Source: Climacium dendroides (Eukaryota > Streptophyta > Bryopsida > Hypnales > Climaciaceae). Taken from it: a DNA stretch of 64,000 nucleotides. The position numbers and the translations under genes are program-made. The notes under the pieces were generated by a model. That model was not told the DNA's origin. It ran no database searches and worked only from the letters and a program-made list of their open reading frames with translations. Positions within the stretch are counted from its first letter, which is position 1. The number at the start of each line of letters is the position of its first letter. The DNA lies in assembly GCA_950106755.1 (NCBI GenBank), contig OX467092.1, forward strand, positions 27,356,582-27,420,581, in the 5' to 3' direction. Shown piece after piece: positions 12,397 through 23,199 of this stretch.

Positions 12397-13156
12397 GCAT
12401 ATTAGTTTCCCATACCTTAAATTCAGTTGTTTGTTTTGTTTTGTTTATTACAGTGACATCTTTTACATTGTGTGTCCCTTAGTTGCATTTTTTGTACCGT
12501 TGGAAAACCCTCATTGAGAAGGGGTACATAGTCTTCAATTCACGGCATTTGGACCTATGTTGGGAAAAATGTTTAATTTCTAAGTTTTTTTTAATGAATT
12601 AAAGTAGGTTAACCCAAATGTGCCACTAACCTTAAACCGCCATCTATACTACATGTAAATCTTGATAACCTATGTGGAAGAAACGCTTTTAGAACCAAAC
12701 TTTGTTTCTTAACCTCTAAATGATGAACCTATTATCGTTGATTTTTAGCCTCATTGTCATCACTCAAGTTGTTGCCATTTTGCAACAAGATATGTATGAA
12801 ATTTTTTTATTTATTTTTCAAAGATGAAACAAGTAACATGTCTTCTTTGTTTCACCAAAATTTTAGATTCTTTTGAGAATTATTGATTTGTTTGTGAAAT
12901 TTAGAAGATATAATGAATACAAATCATATCAAATAAAAAATTATTTCAAAAAATCTGAAAATATCACCATTTGTGCATATTATAGTGATGAACAACATGG
13001 TATAAAATCAATTTCCGTGGCATTCTATAATTAAAACATAGTAGACATTAAAAATACATTCAAAGTTTAAACTGCAAAAGTAAATTGATTATCAAGAATT
13101 TTTTCAAACTTCCTATTGGAATAGAAACTACAGTGAATGAATATGATTTTGTTAGT
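12397..13156. other. AT-rich host spacer right of E5
   Basis: It begins with the second copy of the host repeat seen left of E5 (TTTCCCATACCTTAAATTCAG) and then becomes AT-rich with no recognisable gene. It ends at the terminus of split element E3, where the adjoining 5-mer is TTAGT. Confidence 0.5.
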
Positions 13157-13214
13157 TGTAGTGATTAGTCGGACCAGTATTCCTCCAATTAGCCCTTAAT
13201 TCTCACTAAAGGCC
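13157..13214 (-). mobile_element. E3 fragment: detached 3' terminus of the minus-strand family A element
   Basis: The sequence TGTAGTGATTAGTCGGACC... is the reverse complement of the last ~58 bp of E1 and E2 (...GGTCCGACTAATCGCTACA). It stops at AAAGGCC, exactly where the rest of E3 resumes at 48900 (ACTAAAGGCCCACTTAGAG). Joining the two parts restores the same length and sequence found uninterrupted in E2, apart from single substitutions. The insertion between them is the OUTER transposon. Confidence 0.85.
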
Positions 13215-13216
13215 CA
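13204..13216 (+). repeat. Region containing the target duplication of the OUTER element, left copy
   Basis: CACTAAAGGCCCA here is repeated exactly at 48899-48911. By alignment with the INNER ends, the OUTER element starts at CAACGAAGCTAG (13215). That leaves a true duplication of about 9-10 bp (CTAAAGGCC or ACTAAAGGCC). The extra identical bases make the exact boundary ambiguous. Confidence 0.75.
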
Positions 13217-13290
13217 ACGAAGCTAGTATACGAGCGTAAAGCGGGAGCGTAGAGCGTAGAGCATGGAATTGGAGCGTAGAGCATGTATAT
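13215..13290 (+). repeat. OUTER left terminal inverted repeat and GAGC subterminal repeats
   Basis: CAACGAAGCTAG is followed by repeated GAGCG-type words (ACGAGCG, GGGAGCG, TAGAGCG, TAGAGCATGG, GGAGCG, TAGAGCATG). The right end has an equivalent cluster in inverted orientation (48850-48899). Such subterminal clusters are usual transposase binding sites, which is an inference here. Confidence 0.65.
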
Positions 13291-15601
13291 AGGGCGTTTT
13301 TCTGTACTTTTGTGTGATAAAAATTTATTTATTTATTTATTTTGTTGAATTTGGGTGTTCAACTTCCAAAGCCGACTATAAATTTTGGGCCTTTTTTCAT
13401 AAATCAGCATACTTTAGGGTAATAAAAAGGCAAGTCTCAAAATTAAGAGATTTAAAAAATTCTAACCTCAAAAGTTTATGGTGGACTAAAATCTGAATAT
13501 GTGTACAAAAATTTTAGGACCATTGACCACATGGAAGAAAGCGTTATATTGATTGAACTTAGAAGAATGTATTTGTTATTGTTGGTGTATAATTTCAACA
13601 ATGACATTTTCCCCCCCCTACGCTTGGATTATGACAAACCAATTTGTGTAGGGGATTGGTGTTTTAATGCAATATCAATTTATTGGTTCATGTGCCAAAG
13701 TTTAGTGGCTTGTCTTTCAAGTGGATATTGAGATTGTCTCACTATCCACTACCCAAAACAATGAAATTGAATTTTTGTAACACCCACCAATAACCTCAAA
13801 TTTTTGGGTTGTTAAATATAGTATTTTAGTTCCCCCCCTCCTCCCCTTCTATAATTTTGAAGTCGGGGTGAGGGTAACATTTGATATGGGATGTATCCAT
13901 ATCCGTACTTCATACCTCGTATTTTGTATCTATATTGTATCATATTTATATTGCATTTGAACTATATTTTGTATCTCAATTGTGTACCATATTATATTTC
14001 TATTGTATTTGAACTATATCTTGTATCTCATATCCAGACTGTATCTATATTATATCGTATCTATCCCTATATAGCATCCCTACCCGTATCCAGATCAACA
14101 GCATGGGAAGGAGAAAGGAGTTTGTTTTCTTTAAAGATTGGCATTTCAATTTCCGAGACTGAAGTGGGGAGAAGAGATGGAGGAATAAGAAGGTTCTTTT
14201 TTTTCCAGGGGATAGTTAGGGTATAGGGCATTTTGCCAAAGTTGCCCAAGAAGATAGACGCCTCACTGTTATACATGTTATGGCGGGCAATTCATTGGGA
14301 ATATTTTCAAATCAACCAAATAGATGACTTCTTTTACATTTCATGCAAAAATCCATTGAACATTTAAAGAAAAAGGTGTTCATGGTTATGTATCCCAAAT
14401 TGAATGAACTTGTGAATGAAGTATGTCTTGCAGACGTTTAGACTAGGGTTGCTTTGGAGTTATAGGGTTTAGAACATGATAACTTTATGTTCGTCCCCCT
14501 ATGACCGTGAAAATGGACCTATCACCGTGGACCCAAGACAGGAGACCCTAAGTCTATAGCAAAAAGAGTATTGAGGGTGTGAACCCATAACTGTGTTATA
14601 AAGAACCAGGACATAACCTTTCACCGTATTTCTTTTCCTAAAGGTTGTGAAATCCAAGCATTGCTTGTGAACACAATTTCGTTCACAAAATTTTAATTGG
14701 GTGGCAACTGTATTAGGAACCATTTTTTTTCCCTTGAAGTTCTGGAAGGCAAAAACCACTAGTGAACACAAATTCATTCACGAATTTAAATGGGGATAAA
14801 CTTCATCACTCACCATATTTTTTTTTCTATAGCTTGTGAAAGCCAAGCACCAGCAATAAACAAAAATTCATTCACAAATTTTAATTGGGGGGGGAACTCC
14901 ATCACTCGCCATTTCATCTCAAATACAAAGTTGCCTGAATACAAGGTGCACATAACATAATTAATCTTGAACAAAATTCCGGAGGATCGTTGGGAATATA
15001 ATATGCCACACATTTACGGCCAATGTCTATTCCTCGACCGGTCCACTCGGAATGATGGTTCATTGAACATGCCAGCTTTTATAGTGAGTCCAGCGAGTAA
15101 TGCCAATCGTTATGGGACAAGTGAAGACTAAGAAGTGACCTCTGAACATGTATTGTCGAACGTAGGAATAGAACCCCGAGAACAGTGGTCGACAAATGTT
15201 CCCCATTTTCAGCTCTCATCAATACGGTATGCTCACGTATTAGCATGGTTGGAGACATCATATGCCATGGAAAGTATTACAAAGAGAAGTATGCATGAAA
15301 TGGATTCAAGAGTGAAAATGGAAATGGAAATCATATGAAAAAAATTGTTTCAACTCATTTCAACCAATCTAAACAACCCTGTAAGAATATTTTATATTCA
15401 GAGATACAAACAAATCATACTAGAGTGTAGTGTGGGCAATCACGCATGATAGTACAACATGCAATGGACAAATGGCAATTGAAATGAAGTAGTGGCCCTT
15501 TTAGTCTCACTACAATTCTTACATGAAACAAGTTTGGAGCACATCATCCAAAACCACATTGCAGTATGCTGGCGCATACTGTCATGAAGTACAGCTATGT
15601 A
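13291..15601. other. OUTER left noncoding arm
   Basis: No gene recognised. It holds a low-complexity TATC/TATT/TGTATC tract (about 13890-14090), three diverged copies of a segment ending TTCACAAAATTTTAATTGGG (about 14650-14705, 14755-14791, 14829-14890), and two copies of the 14-mer motif CCTATNACCGTGRA (14498, 14518) that recurs at both ends of INNER. Confidence 0.5.
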
Positions 15602-16655
15602 CTAATTGGGTTTCAACTTCAAGATACCACTCTGAAGTATGCGTTTTACTTCGTTAAAGCTAAAGCTTGGAGTATGAATAAAAAGATCTACTTCTGCATC
15701 CAATTGGCAAACTCCAGTGAACAAAAAATACAAGTGCTTGCAATTAGCCCATTGTCCTCTTTTTCCTAGAGCCTTTGTCGACATCTCCTTGAAATACGGG
15801 CAAGTGCATTCAGGAAATGCACTTACAGTGATCATGTAATGTTCAGTGCTTGGTGGTGTACCTGAGTCTAGTGCAACGATGCATCCAAAGCCTGGATGCG
15901 GTACCATAGTAACTTCACGAACCACTGCCTTCATTGTGAGTACGGAGGCACAATTGTTAGCTTGCTTTGTTGTAGGTGCTTTTGGATTCCTCCGAATCTT
16001 CTTTCTTGACTGTGTACTGGGGTGTTCTGTGGGTGACTCTGGAACATGAAGTCCCAAAATATCTGGTGGCAAATCATGATTTCCAAATAGCCTACGAGGA
16101 GAAATTTCAAGACGCTGCAGAAGACAGAACCCTGCATTTTGAAGGTCTAGTATCTCTTTGGGCGTAAGATTGGTTCCAACTTTCACTGGCCAAATGTCTG
16201 GTACTTCTGGTTTTGATAAAACCCATTTCCGCCGGGAACCTTTGACACAACGCGATATATCATCATTGCAAAAAAAGAATTGCATACTCTCAATCCTATT
16301 TTTCTTGTAGTTATCCATGCTGCCAGTGTATGTAGGTGCAGCTGTTGCCCTATTGCCTTACACTATCTTTGCAACACACTTTCTCTGCGTAATGGCCTGC
16401 AATGCAAAACATGCTTTTGAGGATGTCTTAGGCAAGCGGGCAATATGCCATCGACACTCATCACAATCAGTTTCTTGGACGGTCCGCACTTGAGAGGCTA
16501 CCTTAGTAGAAGGAGTTGACCTTGTCTTGGGTGACTTCAGCAAATCCGGATAATCTTCATGCGTCACAGGCTGTGGTTCTTCAGAAATCCGATCCAAGGA
16601 AATGACTAGTGTGAGGGTAGGGGTTGCCCTCTTTCCAACACGGGGGCGGGAGAAA
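15602..16655 (-). pseudogene. Transposase B, C-terminal part with SWIM zinc finger (split gene, part 2)
   Basis: This is the 3' part of the OUTER transposase, separated from 32433-35191 by the INNER insertion. If the INNER element and one CGGGAGAAA are removed, the frame reads straight through (KVNFS|RPRVGKR), matching copy A (KVNFSQPRVQRR). It contains CDECRWHIARLP, FFFCNDDISRCVKGS, and the SWIM signature C-x-C-xn-C-x-H as ECTCPYFKEM...ANCKHLYFLF, then FIHTPSFSFNEVK and a TAG/TAA-type end near 15602. One further lesion is an in-frame TAA directly after CVAKIV (about 16358), where copy A has an Ala/Lys. SWIM domains bind DNA or protein and are typical of MULE transposases. Confidence 0.75.
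16647..16655 (+). repeat. Target-site duplication of INNER, left copy (CGGGAGAAA)
   Basis: This 9-bp sequence is repeated exactly at 32433-32441. It lies in the coding sequence of transposase B. A 9-bp duplication is the usual length for Mutator-like elements. Confidence 0.9.
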
Positions 16656-16740
16656 CAGCGGTGCTAGATTGTGAGCTTGCGAGCACGAGCCTGTGAGCTG
16701 TAAGTAGGGTTATGTGAGCAGTAAGCAAGATTATGTGAGC
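16656..16740 (+). repeat. INNER left terminal inverted repeat and GTGAGC subterminal repeats
   Basis: CAGCGGTGCTAG is followed by seven GAGC words (TGTGAGC, GCGAGC, ACGAGC, TGTGAGC, TGTGAGC and so on) within 85 bp. The right end (32352-32432) has a matching inverted cluster. Confidence 0.75.
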
Positions 16741-16840
16741 ATTGACACCAAAAATTATTATTTTTTTGGCAACAAATAAAAAATATTTCTAAAAATAAAA
16801 TTTGTAATTTATTTTATTATATTTTAAGTAAATCAAATCA

Positions 16841-16882
16841 CCTATTACCGTGGAACAATGAATGAGGACCCATTATCGTGGA
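16841..16882 (+). repeat. Two copies of 14-mer subterminal motif CCTATNACCRTGGA (INNER left)
   Basis: CCTATTACCGTGGA at 16841-16854 and CCCATTATCGTGGA at 16869-16882. Matching copies lie inverted at the right end (32247-32260, 32305-32318) and direct in the OUTER left arm (14498-14511, 14518-14531). Confidence 0.6.
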
Positions 16883-17155
16883 AACTAGGACTGTAGACCT
16901 ATAATTTTAGCTAACGTACAGTTTTTGGAGAATTTTTGGGTTCCATTAGTTTTTAAAATGTCAAAAGAATATATAATAGAAAAAAATAATTCAAGTACAG
17001 TAAATTCAAATGGAAAGTGAAAATAGGGTATATTAAATATGTTGGCAAATACAATATTCGGCCAATTGAAAATAAATACTCCTTCACCTACATATTTAAC
17101 TACAGTCTAAACTCTTTCACTCTCAAATGTCAAGTATTGAAACACTTTGTGGCTT

Positions 17156-20100
17156 CTAGACACGTTCAAGATTCTCAGTCGAAGTCTTGATTATACCAGC
17201 CCTAATGAGAAGAAGCTTCACTTCATTGAAACTGAAGCTTGGAGAATGTATGAACTTATCATCTATAGGATTCATTTTGCAAAAATAACGAAATAAGTAG
17301 TAAAGGTGCTTGCAATTGACATACTGATGGCGGCCCCAATTGCTGAAACAGCCATGTCTACAAAATTGGGACAAGTACACTCGGAGTACATGCCAAGTGT
17401 GATTCTATAAACCTTCTGTGTGGGCTCTGTTCCAGATTGAAGGGAGATTATGGCTCCAATCCGGGAAAGGGGAGCATGGTTACTCCCAAAATCATTCCTT
17501 TAACATTACCAGCACTCTCCCAATTATTGTGATGCTCTGTAGTCGGAGCGTTTGCAATACGTCGAATCGCCTTGCTCCTTCGGGTTGATGGATATGTATC
17601 CGCATTCACAGGGCTAGGTTGATCGTAATAGACTGCTGTGAAAACATTTGACATTGCAAATAAACGACGAGGTGACATAGGAGGTCGTTCTTGGAGTTGA
17701 AAGCCGGCTTCTTGCAGTAGTAGGGTTTCTTGGCGGGTTAAGCTGGTATTAGTTAGGATAGGCCAGACGTCTAGTACTTGAGGCCAGTCAATTACCCAAG
17801 CTCGTTTAGAGCCTCGTACACATCGTTCAATATCATCAGAACAAAACCAAAAGTCAGTGACGATCTCCTTGTTTCCACCATATTGTTTCTTGCGACCACG
17901 ATACGTTGGAGCTGGAGTACTTTTAGAACCCTTAGCTATTTTGGCAACACAACAGATATTCGTACCTCTCTGTTGGGCATGACATTTGCAGCTAGATTTA
18001 TGGGATAGTCTGGCAATATGCCACTATGAAATGTCACAATCACTTTCCATTGTAGTTGTGACATGTGGTGTAGGTGTAGAGGAAGCTGCCATGCCAAGTT
18101 CATTGCAGAGAACATCAGGTGTAGAAGTAGATCGCCTTTGCACTCTTGGCTGAGAGAAGTTGACCTTGTCTGAACAATGAGAATCACCATCAGAACCAAT
18201 AGGGACATCAAGCTTGCGTTTACTACTGCCAAACACCTCTTCGCCTTCCAAATGTGGAATATGGGTTCCAACGTCACTGAGGCAAGGGAGACCATTTATC
18301 GCCTCTGCAATCTTCTTTGGGTCCCCGCTGCGTCTCGCGCCTCTTAATTTCAACTCCTCTTTTGATGGCCCCGACCTTGATGTTGTGCCGTTTAAGAAAG
18401 CTCGATAATTTGTCATCTACATGAAGGCTCGAATGCAATCATCACAGGTGGCAGCAAACAAATCATTACCTCGATTACCCGATTGTTGCAACCATCTATT
18501 ATGAACTGTTTCGGATAAGTTGCAGGATGGCATGTCTGCCATCTCTTCGAGATTCAAATCCTGGAGGAAATAGAATGTGCATTCAAAGTCAAAAAGCAAT
18601 CCCACAACAAATTAATGACGCACTTTCAATACAAGCTAACCACCATAAACTTCATTTGATTGGTAGGTAAATTCCCACCTCAGCGCCGAGGCGAGAATTA
18701 GACCTCGTTCCTGAGGGTCACATCACTTACTCTATATACAAATCAGAATTTCATCTTTCCTTGATAGTTCTTTACGCAAGAAAAAAAAACGAAGTTCACC
18801 TTTGGAGAAGGCAATATAAAATGTAAGTGAACTTGAACGGTATATATAATACAAAAAATAAGGACTGATGAAAATACCATTTGCATGAAGCCACCCCATT
18901 GGCGATATCGGAAGTGCCAGAACACAAGCCACAATTCCAATTTACGCAAACCATCTTCGGAGGTTGCTCCGGAGGAAAGCCACCAAGAACGAATCACTAG
19001 ATACCGCATCTCCGCTTCCTCCATAGTCTTGGAATCTTTATATTGCTTGCAAAGACGAGTATGTTGGTGTTGTAAATCTGGTTTGATGAGCTTTTGTGTA
19101 TGGCGATGCAGTGATGTACTCCAATGTAACAAACAAGTTCGCTCACGGTTCACCATCTCTATTTTGGAATCCCCCGAACCATATACGATGCGAACAGCAT
19201 TCCAATTGGCTTGTGCACTATCAGCCATGAAGCCCTTGAAGTTCATATTTGATATACCATTCCGTTTCATGACATCATTTAATAACCTCCACATAATAGT
19301 TTGAATCTCGGTGTCCTTAGATTGCATGTCACAGACAGCAATTGTCATCACCTTTCTACAATTAGTGTCATAAACGTGGCACGCCATGGTTGTCCAATCC
19401 TTCACACGCTTGACGTGGTCGAACATGAGCCATGCATTTTCCAAGTCTCCACCCGGTTGCATGCGCCTTACCAAATCCACTCCACTACCAGGTCCTTCTA
19501 CCAACATTTTGAATAAGTATACCTTCTCCTTTCCTTGTCTAGGGAACACACTATCATGAATGTATTCGAACTTCAAATTCCATTTCATATTCATGATGCT
19601 ATCTATGACCCCATTTTTCCCAGTGCTACGAAACGAAGTAATAACGTTCCGGATATTAGATGAACTTAGTCTCTAGAACCTATCCATAACATCCTTTAAC
19701 GATTTTCCTTGCAACATCTCCATAGGGCCTTCACCATTGTGTATAAGGTGGTTGTCTAGAAATTGCTTACTTGCTGCCAAGGCAATGGCTAAGTTGGTTG
19801 CAGTCGGAGTTCTGGCCACCTCACATACAATGAGACCTGAAATAGTATCTATAGCCTCTCTACATGTTCCAGAAGCTACAGGATGCATATGATTACCTAA
19901 GTGAATGCACACTTGGGTCATGAAAGTAGTATCACTGTGGATGTAATAGATTCTAGCATCACAAGTACTAATACAATCAGGTGAACTCTTGCATATCTTG
20001 CACAAAAGACATGAATCCTTCGGAGGATTAGTACCAACATAGAATGGGGTGGGAGTATAACCACACCACTCTGTCTCATTGGGCTTCGAGAATCGCTTCA

Positions 20101-21037
20101 AATAGTCACACTCAGAATTATTACAGATGAGATGGCCTGCACAAGAGGATTTTCTAAACTTCAAACCATCTTCATTGTGGATATTGGATGTCATGGTCCG
20201 ACACCAAGCATGACCATCGTATTTTTTATCCATCCCTTGTAGATTTCCACCAGAAGATGATGAAGACGAGACACGAAGGGAAGGCAACTCAAATATCAAA
20301 TCCCCATTAAAGTCGACCGGCAGATACTGCACTTTGTGGTGGACTAAGGAATTGTAGTTCAAAGTAGCAATTTTGTTCCTAGACTTACGAATGGTGGCAA
20401 GTTTACGCAAGCAACCAACAATACTAACCGAGGCTGTACTATTTGGATATGTTGGCGAGCGAGAATGCGTAGACAAAGAAGGACTACTTGCTAGCGTTTG
20501 GTATATACCGGAAGATGTCTTGAAGACATCATTAGGGACTCTAACAGGCACAGATGCTTGAATATTTTGCTGGCTCGGAGACTCTCCTTCAGATTCACTA
20601 GAGAGATCTATAATGGGGCCATTGAATTCTTGTTTTACACGCATAAGTGGAATAGGTGTACTAGCATTTAAAACATGATCACGATCCGGAGAAATACTAC
20701 TGGTATGTCGAGCAGGAGGCATATTCATAGTAGAGGGGTCTGACTGGCGAGGTAATATTTGAATAGTAGCATTGAGAACAGGAGACAGCAATCCATAAGC
20801 TCTGTGTCGACCTTGCCGAAGGTGCCACACATGATCGGTTTGGAATTCTAATTTTAACATAGGTATATACTTCTTCAAGCGCCCATCCTCAGACATGACT
20901 TCTTCTTCAACATATATACTAGATTCGACAAAACCAAATCGCACATGAAGAAGGTGTAAAGACAATACAGCATATCCTTCGGGCCCAAGAGGAAGAACTA
21001 GTGGAATCTCATGGCCATCCGCTCGAATGGAGGCCAT
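17156..21037 (-). pseudogene. Transposase A: MULE-like DDE transposase with zinc-binding N-terminus and SWIM domain (INNER)
   Basis: Two exons. Exon 1 is 21037-18878 (720 codons, start MASIRADGHE, chosen because copy B has MATVRANGER at the same place) and ends in a GT donor. Exon 2 runs from 18560 (after CCTCCAG) to 17156. Order: a variable N-terminus; a Cys/His cluster (SSCAGHLICNNSECDYL, CKICKSSPDC, CIHLGNHMHP) recalling WRKY/FAR1-type zinc fingers; the catalytic core with Asp in LMFDHVKRVKDW, Asp in FKGFMADSAQANWNAV and the C-x2-H in RTCLLHW; then ECTCPNF...NCKHLYYLF, the SWIM signature. Lesions are TAG near 19680, TAG near 18415, TAG near 18026, and frameshifts near 17462 and 17335. It would cut and join element ends in the nucleus; this copy cannot make the full protein. 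Confidence 0.8.
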
Positions 21038-21064
21038 TGAGTGAAAAAGAAAGCACAACAACAA

Positions 21065-22600
21065 TGAGACGCTTACAAGAGGTAGGCAGTAGAGATTAGA
21101 GATGGGTTGAATGAATTTGAACTTCTATTTAATATATGAATATGTTTTATTTAAATATTATTTTAAATTAAAATCGTTGAGAGAGAGCCGTATCTTCGAG
21201 CACACTCATAAACTCAAGTGTAATATAATTGAAGTAATAAGATTTCATTGTTATAGATCTTGGATCCATTAAGATTTTGCAAATATTATGTATATGCTGT
21301 TGTTAATAACTCCCACTCTTGTCCTTATAGGAAGTCTTGTAACTTAAATTTCAACTAATCTCAACGTATACATTCACTAATGACTCATTTAAGAGGGACA
21401 TTAAAACGGCTACTTGGTGGACATACATTAATTTATTAAAAGCATAAAAAAGATTTAGAAAGCCCAAACATTCATCATGAATTAGGAGACATCCATTTCA
21501 AATTGTAGAGGTTATCTACCATATCTATAAAATCTAAATGTATTGGATACACAATAGATTTCAAACAATAAGTTTTTCTATACTCTTTGCCGTTATGGAG
21601 TATTTTATAGATAGGATCTGACAAATATTTAGAGATAGTAGTTTACCGATTAGTGTAGCAAACTTTCAAATTTCAAATTTGAATACCAACCGAAAAGATG
21701 TTTGGATTCCCTATAAGATGATGTAAAGATATAAGGTTTAGCCATTCTTGTGAAAGCATTACGTAGAAGATTTTGGTGTTTAGGTCATGCGTTAGATTGA
21801 GTGACTAGTGCTAATTAGAATGTTAACTTCATTTTTTGCTCCTACTCCTACCCACTTTGTAGAAATCCTCTGTATTATGATCCGCTAGTCTCATGCGTGT
21901 TGAAAAGGATATAAGTGTGAGTAGTCCTCAATATAATTTGACAAAGCGGAGAAAGAGAAGAAAGCTTTTCTTTTCATCCCGTAAGGAGTTGCAACGGGCA
22001 CAGGCGGTACAAGACAATATTGGTTTAGGAAAAAAGGTAATACCTCCAAATCCCACTTGCATCTTCAATTATATCAAGAAAGATGTTTATGATAGAAATG
22101 AAAGAAGCTTACAGGAAGATTTGAACGTGAAGGTGAACCTGAAGGACTTATTCACTCAGGGATATTAGCCGATTTCAAGTGTAAGTTTATCACGGAATGC
22201 TTTTTATTTCAAATATTATATTCTAGAGAATAATTGCTTAGTATTCAGAAATCAACCTGTGCAGTGAAAATCTAGATTGTACCAAATGGCTAGATACGAA
22301 TTTGTAGGAATGTGCCTTACATTATGTAAGATATCAAAAATATTGAAAGTATAGCAAAGTATTCCTAGTTTCAAGAAACAAACTACAACAATTTAAATGC
22401 ATTATTTATGACATTTTATGTATTAACAAAAGAGGTTCATAAATAGGAAAGAAAATGAAGGTCGTAAGATTTTGTAATGCAACTTTTACCTTCCAATAAT
22501 AAACAAATAGCATTGCCTAATCTGAATGTACCTATCGCATAACACATACTGCTTGAATATAAACGGGAGCCTAACCTGCTTGAATATTAACGGGAATTTT
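21065..22600. other. AT-rich spacer between the divergent genes of INNER
   Basis: Apart from the small ORF at 21893-22168, nothing recognisable is seen. The divergent promoters would have to lie within 21.04-22.9 kb. Confidence 0.4.
21893..22168 (+). CDS. Small basic ORF, 91 codons, unknown
   Basis: ATG-initiated ORF with a basic cluster TKRRKRRK near the start that would serve as a nuclear localisation signal, then a mixed-charge tail. I do not recognise it and there is no counterpart in the OUTER element. It could be a chance ORF or a first exon. Confidence 0.25.
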   Translation: MRVEKDISVSSPQYNLTKRRKRRKLFFSSRKELQRAQAVQDNIGLGKKVIPPNPTCIFNYIKKDVYDRNERSLQEDLNVKVNLKDLFTQGY

Positions 22601-22923
22601 GCTATACTTGTACAAATACCATTTCAGTATGTACGGGAGAGTATACAGACGTAAAGAATCCCGCCTCTGGCTCGGAGCACGTCTGTCGGATTTACAGATA
22701 GTGGTGAATCTGCATTGCGGCACTTCAGCCTCATGCCAAAGTGAACTAGTTGTCGCTTTTCAATTTTGAGTCTGTGAGCTCCGATAGTGGGCAAGTCCCC
22801 GTTTGGCATCCTATTCGAAATTTGTTCATTGTGGTTGCCGCTCATTCACATTTCCACTTGCTGCGATTCTCTCAGACAGGAAATAACGTGGGGTTTAGGG
22901 TATCTGTGTAGGGTGACAAGACA

Positions 22924-23052
22924 ATGGCAAGAAGGCCAGCGACGAGGAGAGCGGCTCTTGGAGAGACAAGAGGCATTGTAGACGGAAGCGAAAGTAATGA
23001 AGACCCCGTACATGGAGATCACGTGGTCTCCAATCTCTCCACGGGACATCAG
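22924..23052 (+). CDS. Possible first coding exon of the INNER ParB-methyltransferase-like gene
   Basis: ATG at 22924 opens 43 codons beginning MARRPATRRAALGETRG and ending in CAG directly before a GT (23053), in phase 0. The first well-supported exon of the ParB-like gene starts at 27151, also in phase 0, after TTTTACAG, so the two could be spliced in frame across an intron that holds the 139-bp array. There is no transcript evidence and no counterpart found in OUTER, so this is a hypothesis. Confidence 0.3.
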
Positions 23053-23199
23053 GTTTGCAATTTCCTCCCACTCTTTTTAAGTCGACACGCATAAAATCTG
23101 ACCATTTTGTAGTGGCCGCAACAAGTAGTCAGGAATTCCGACTGGCGTAAACTGTCTGTCGTTCGAAGTTCATGGTGATATCTTGGTTTAGGGTTCATA

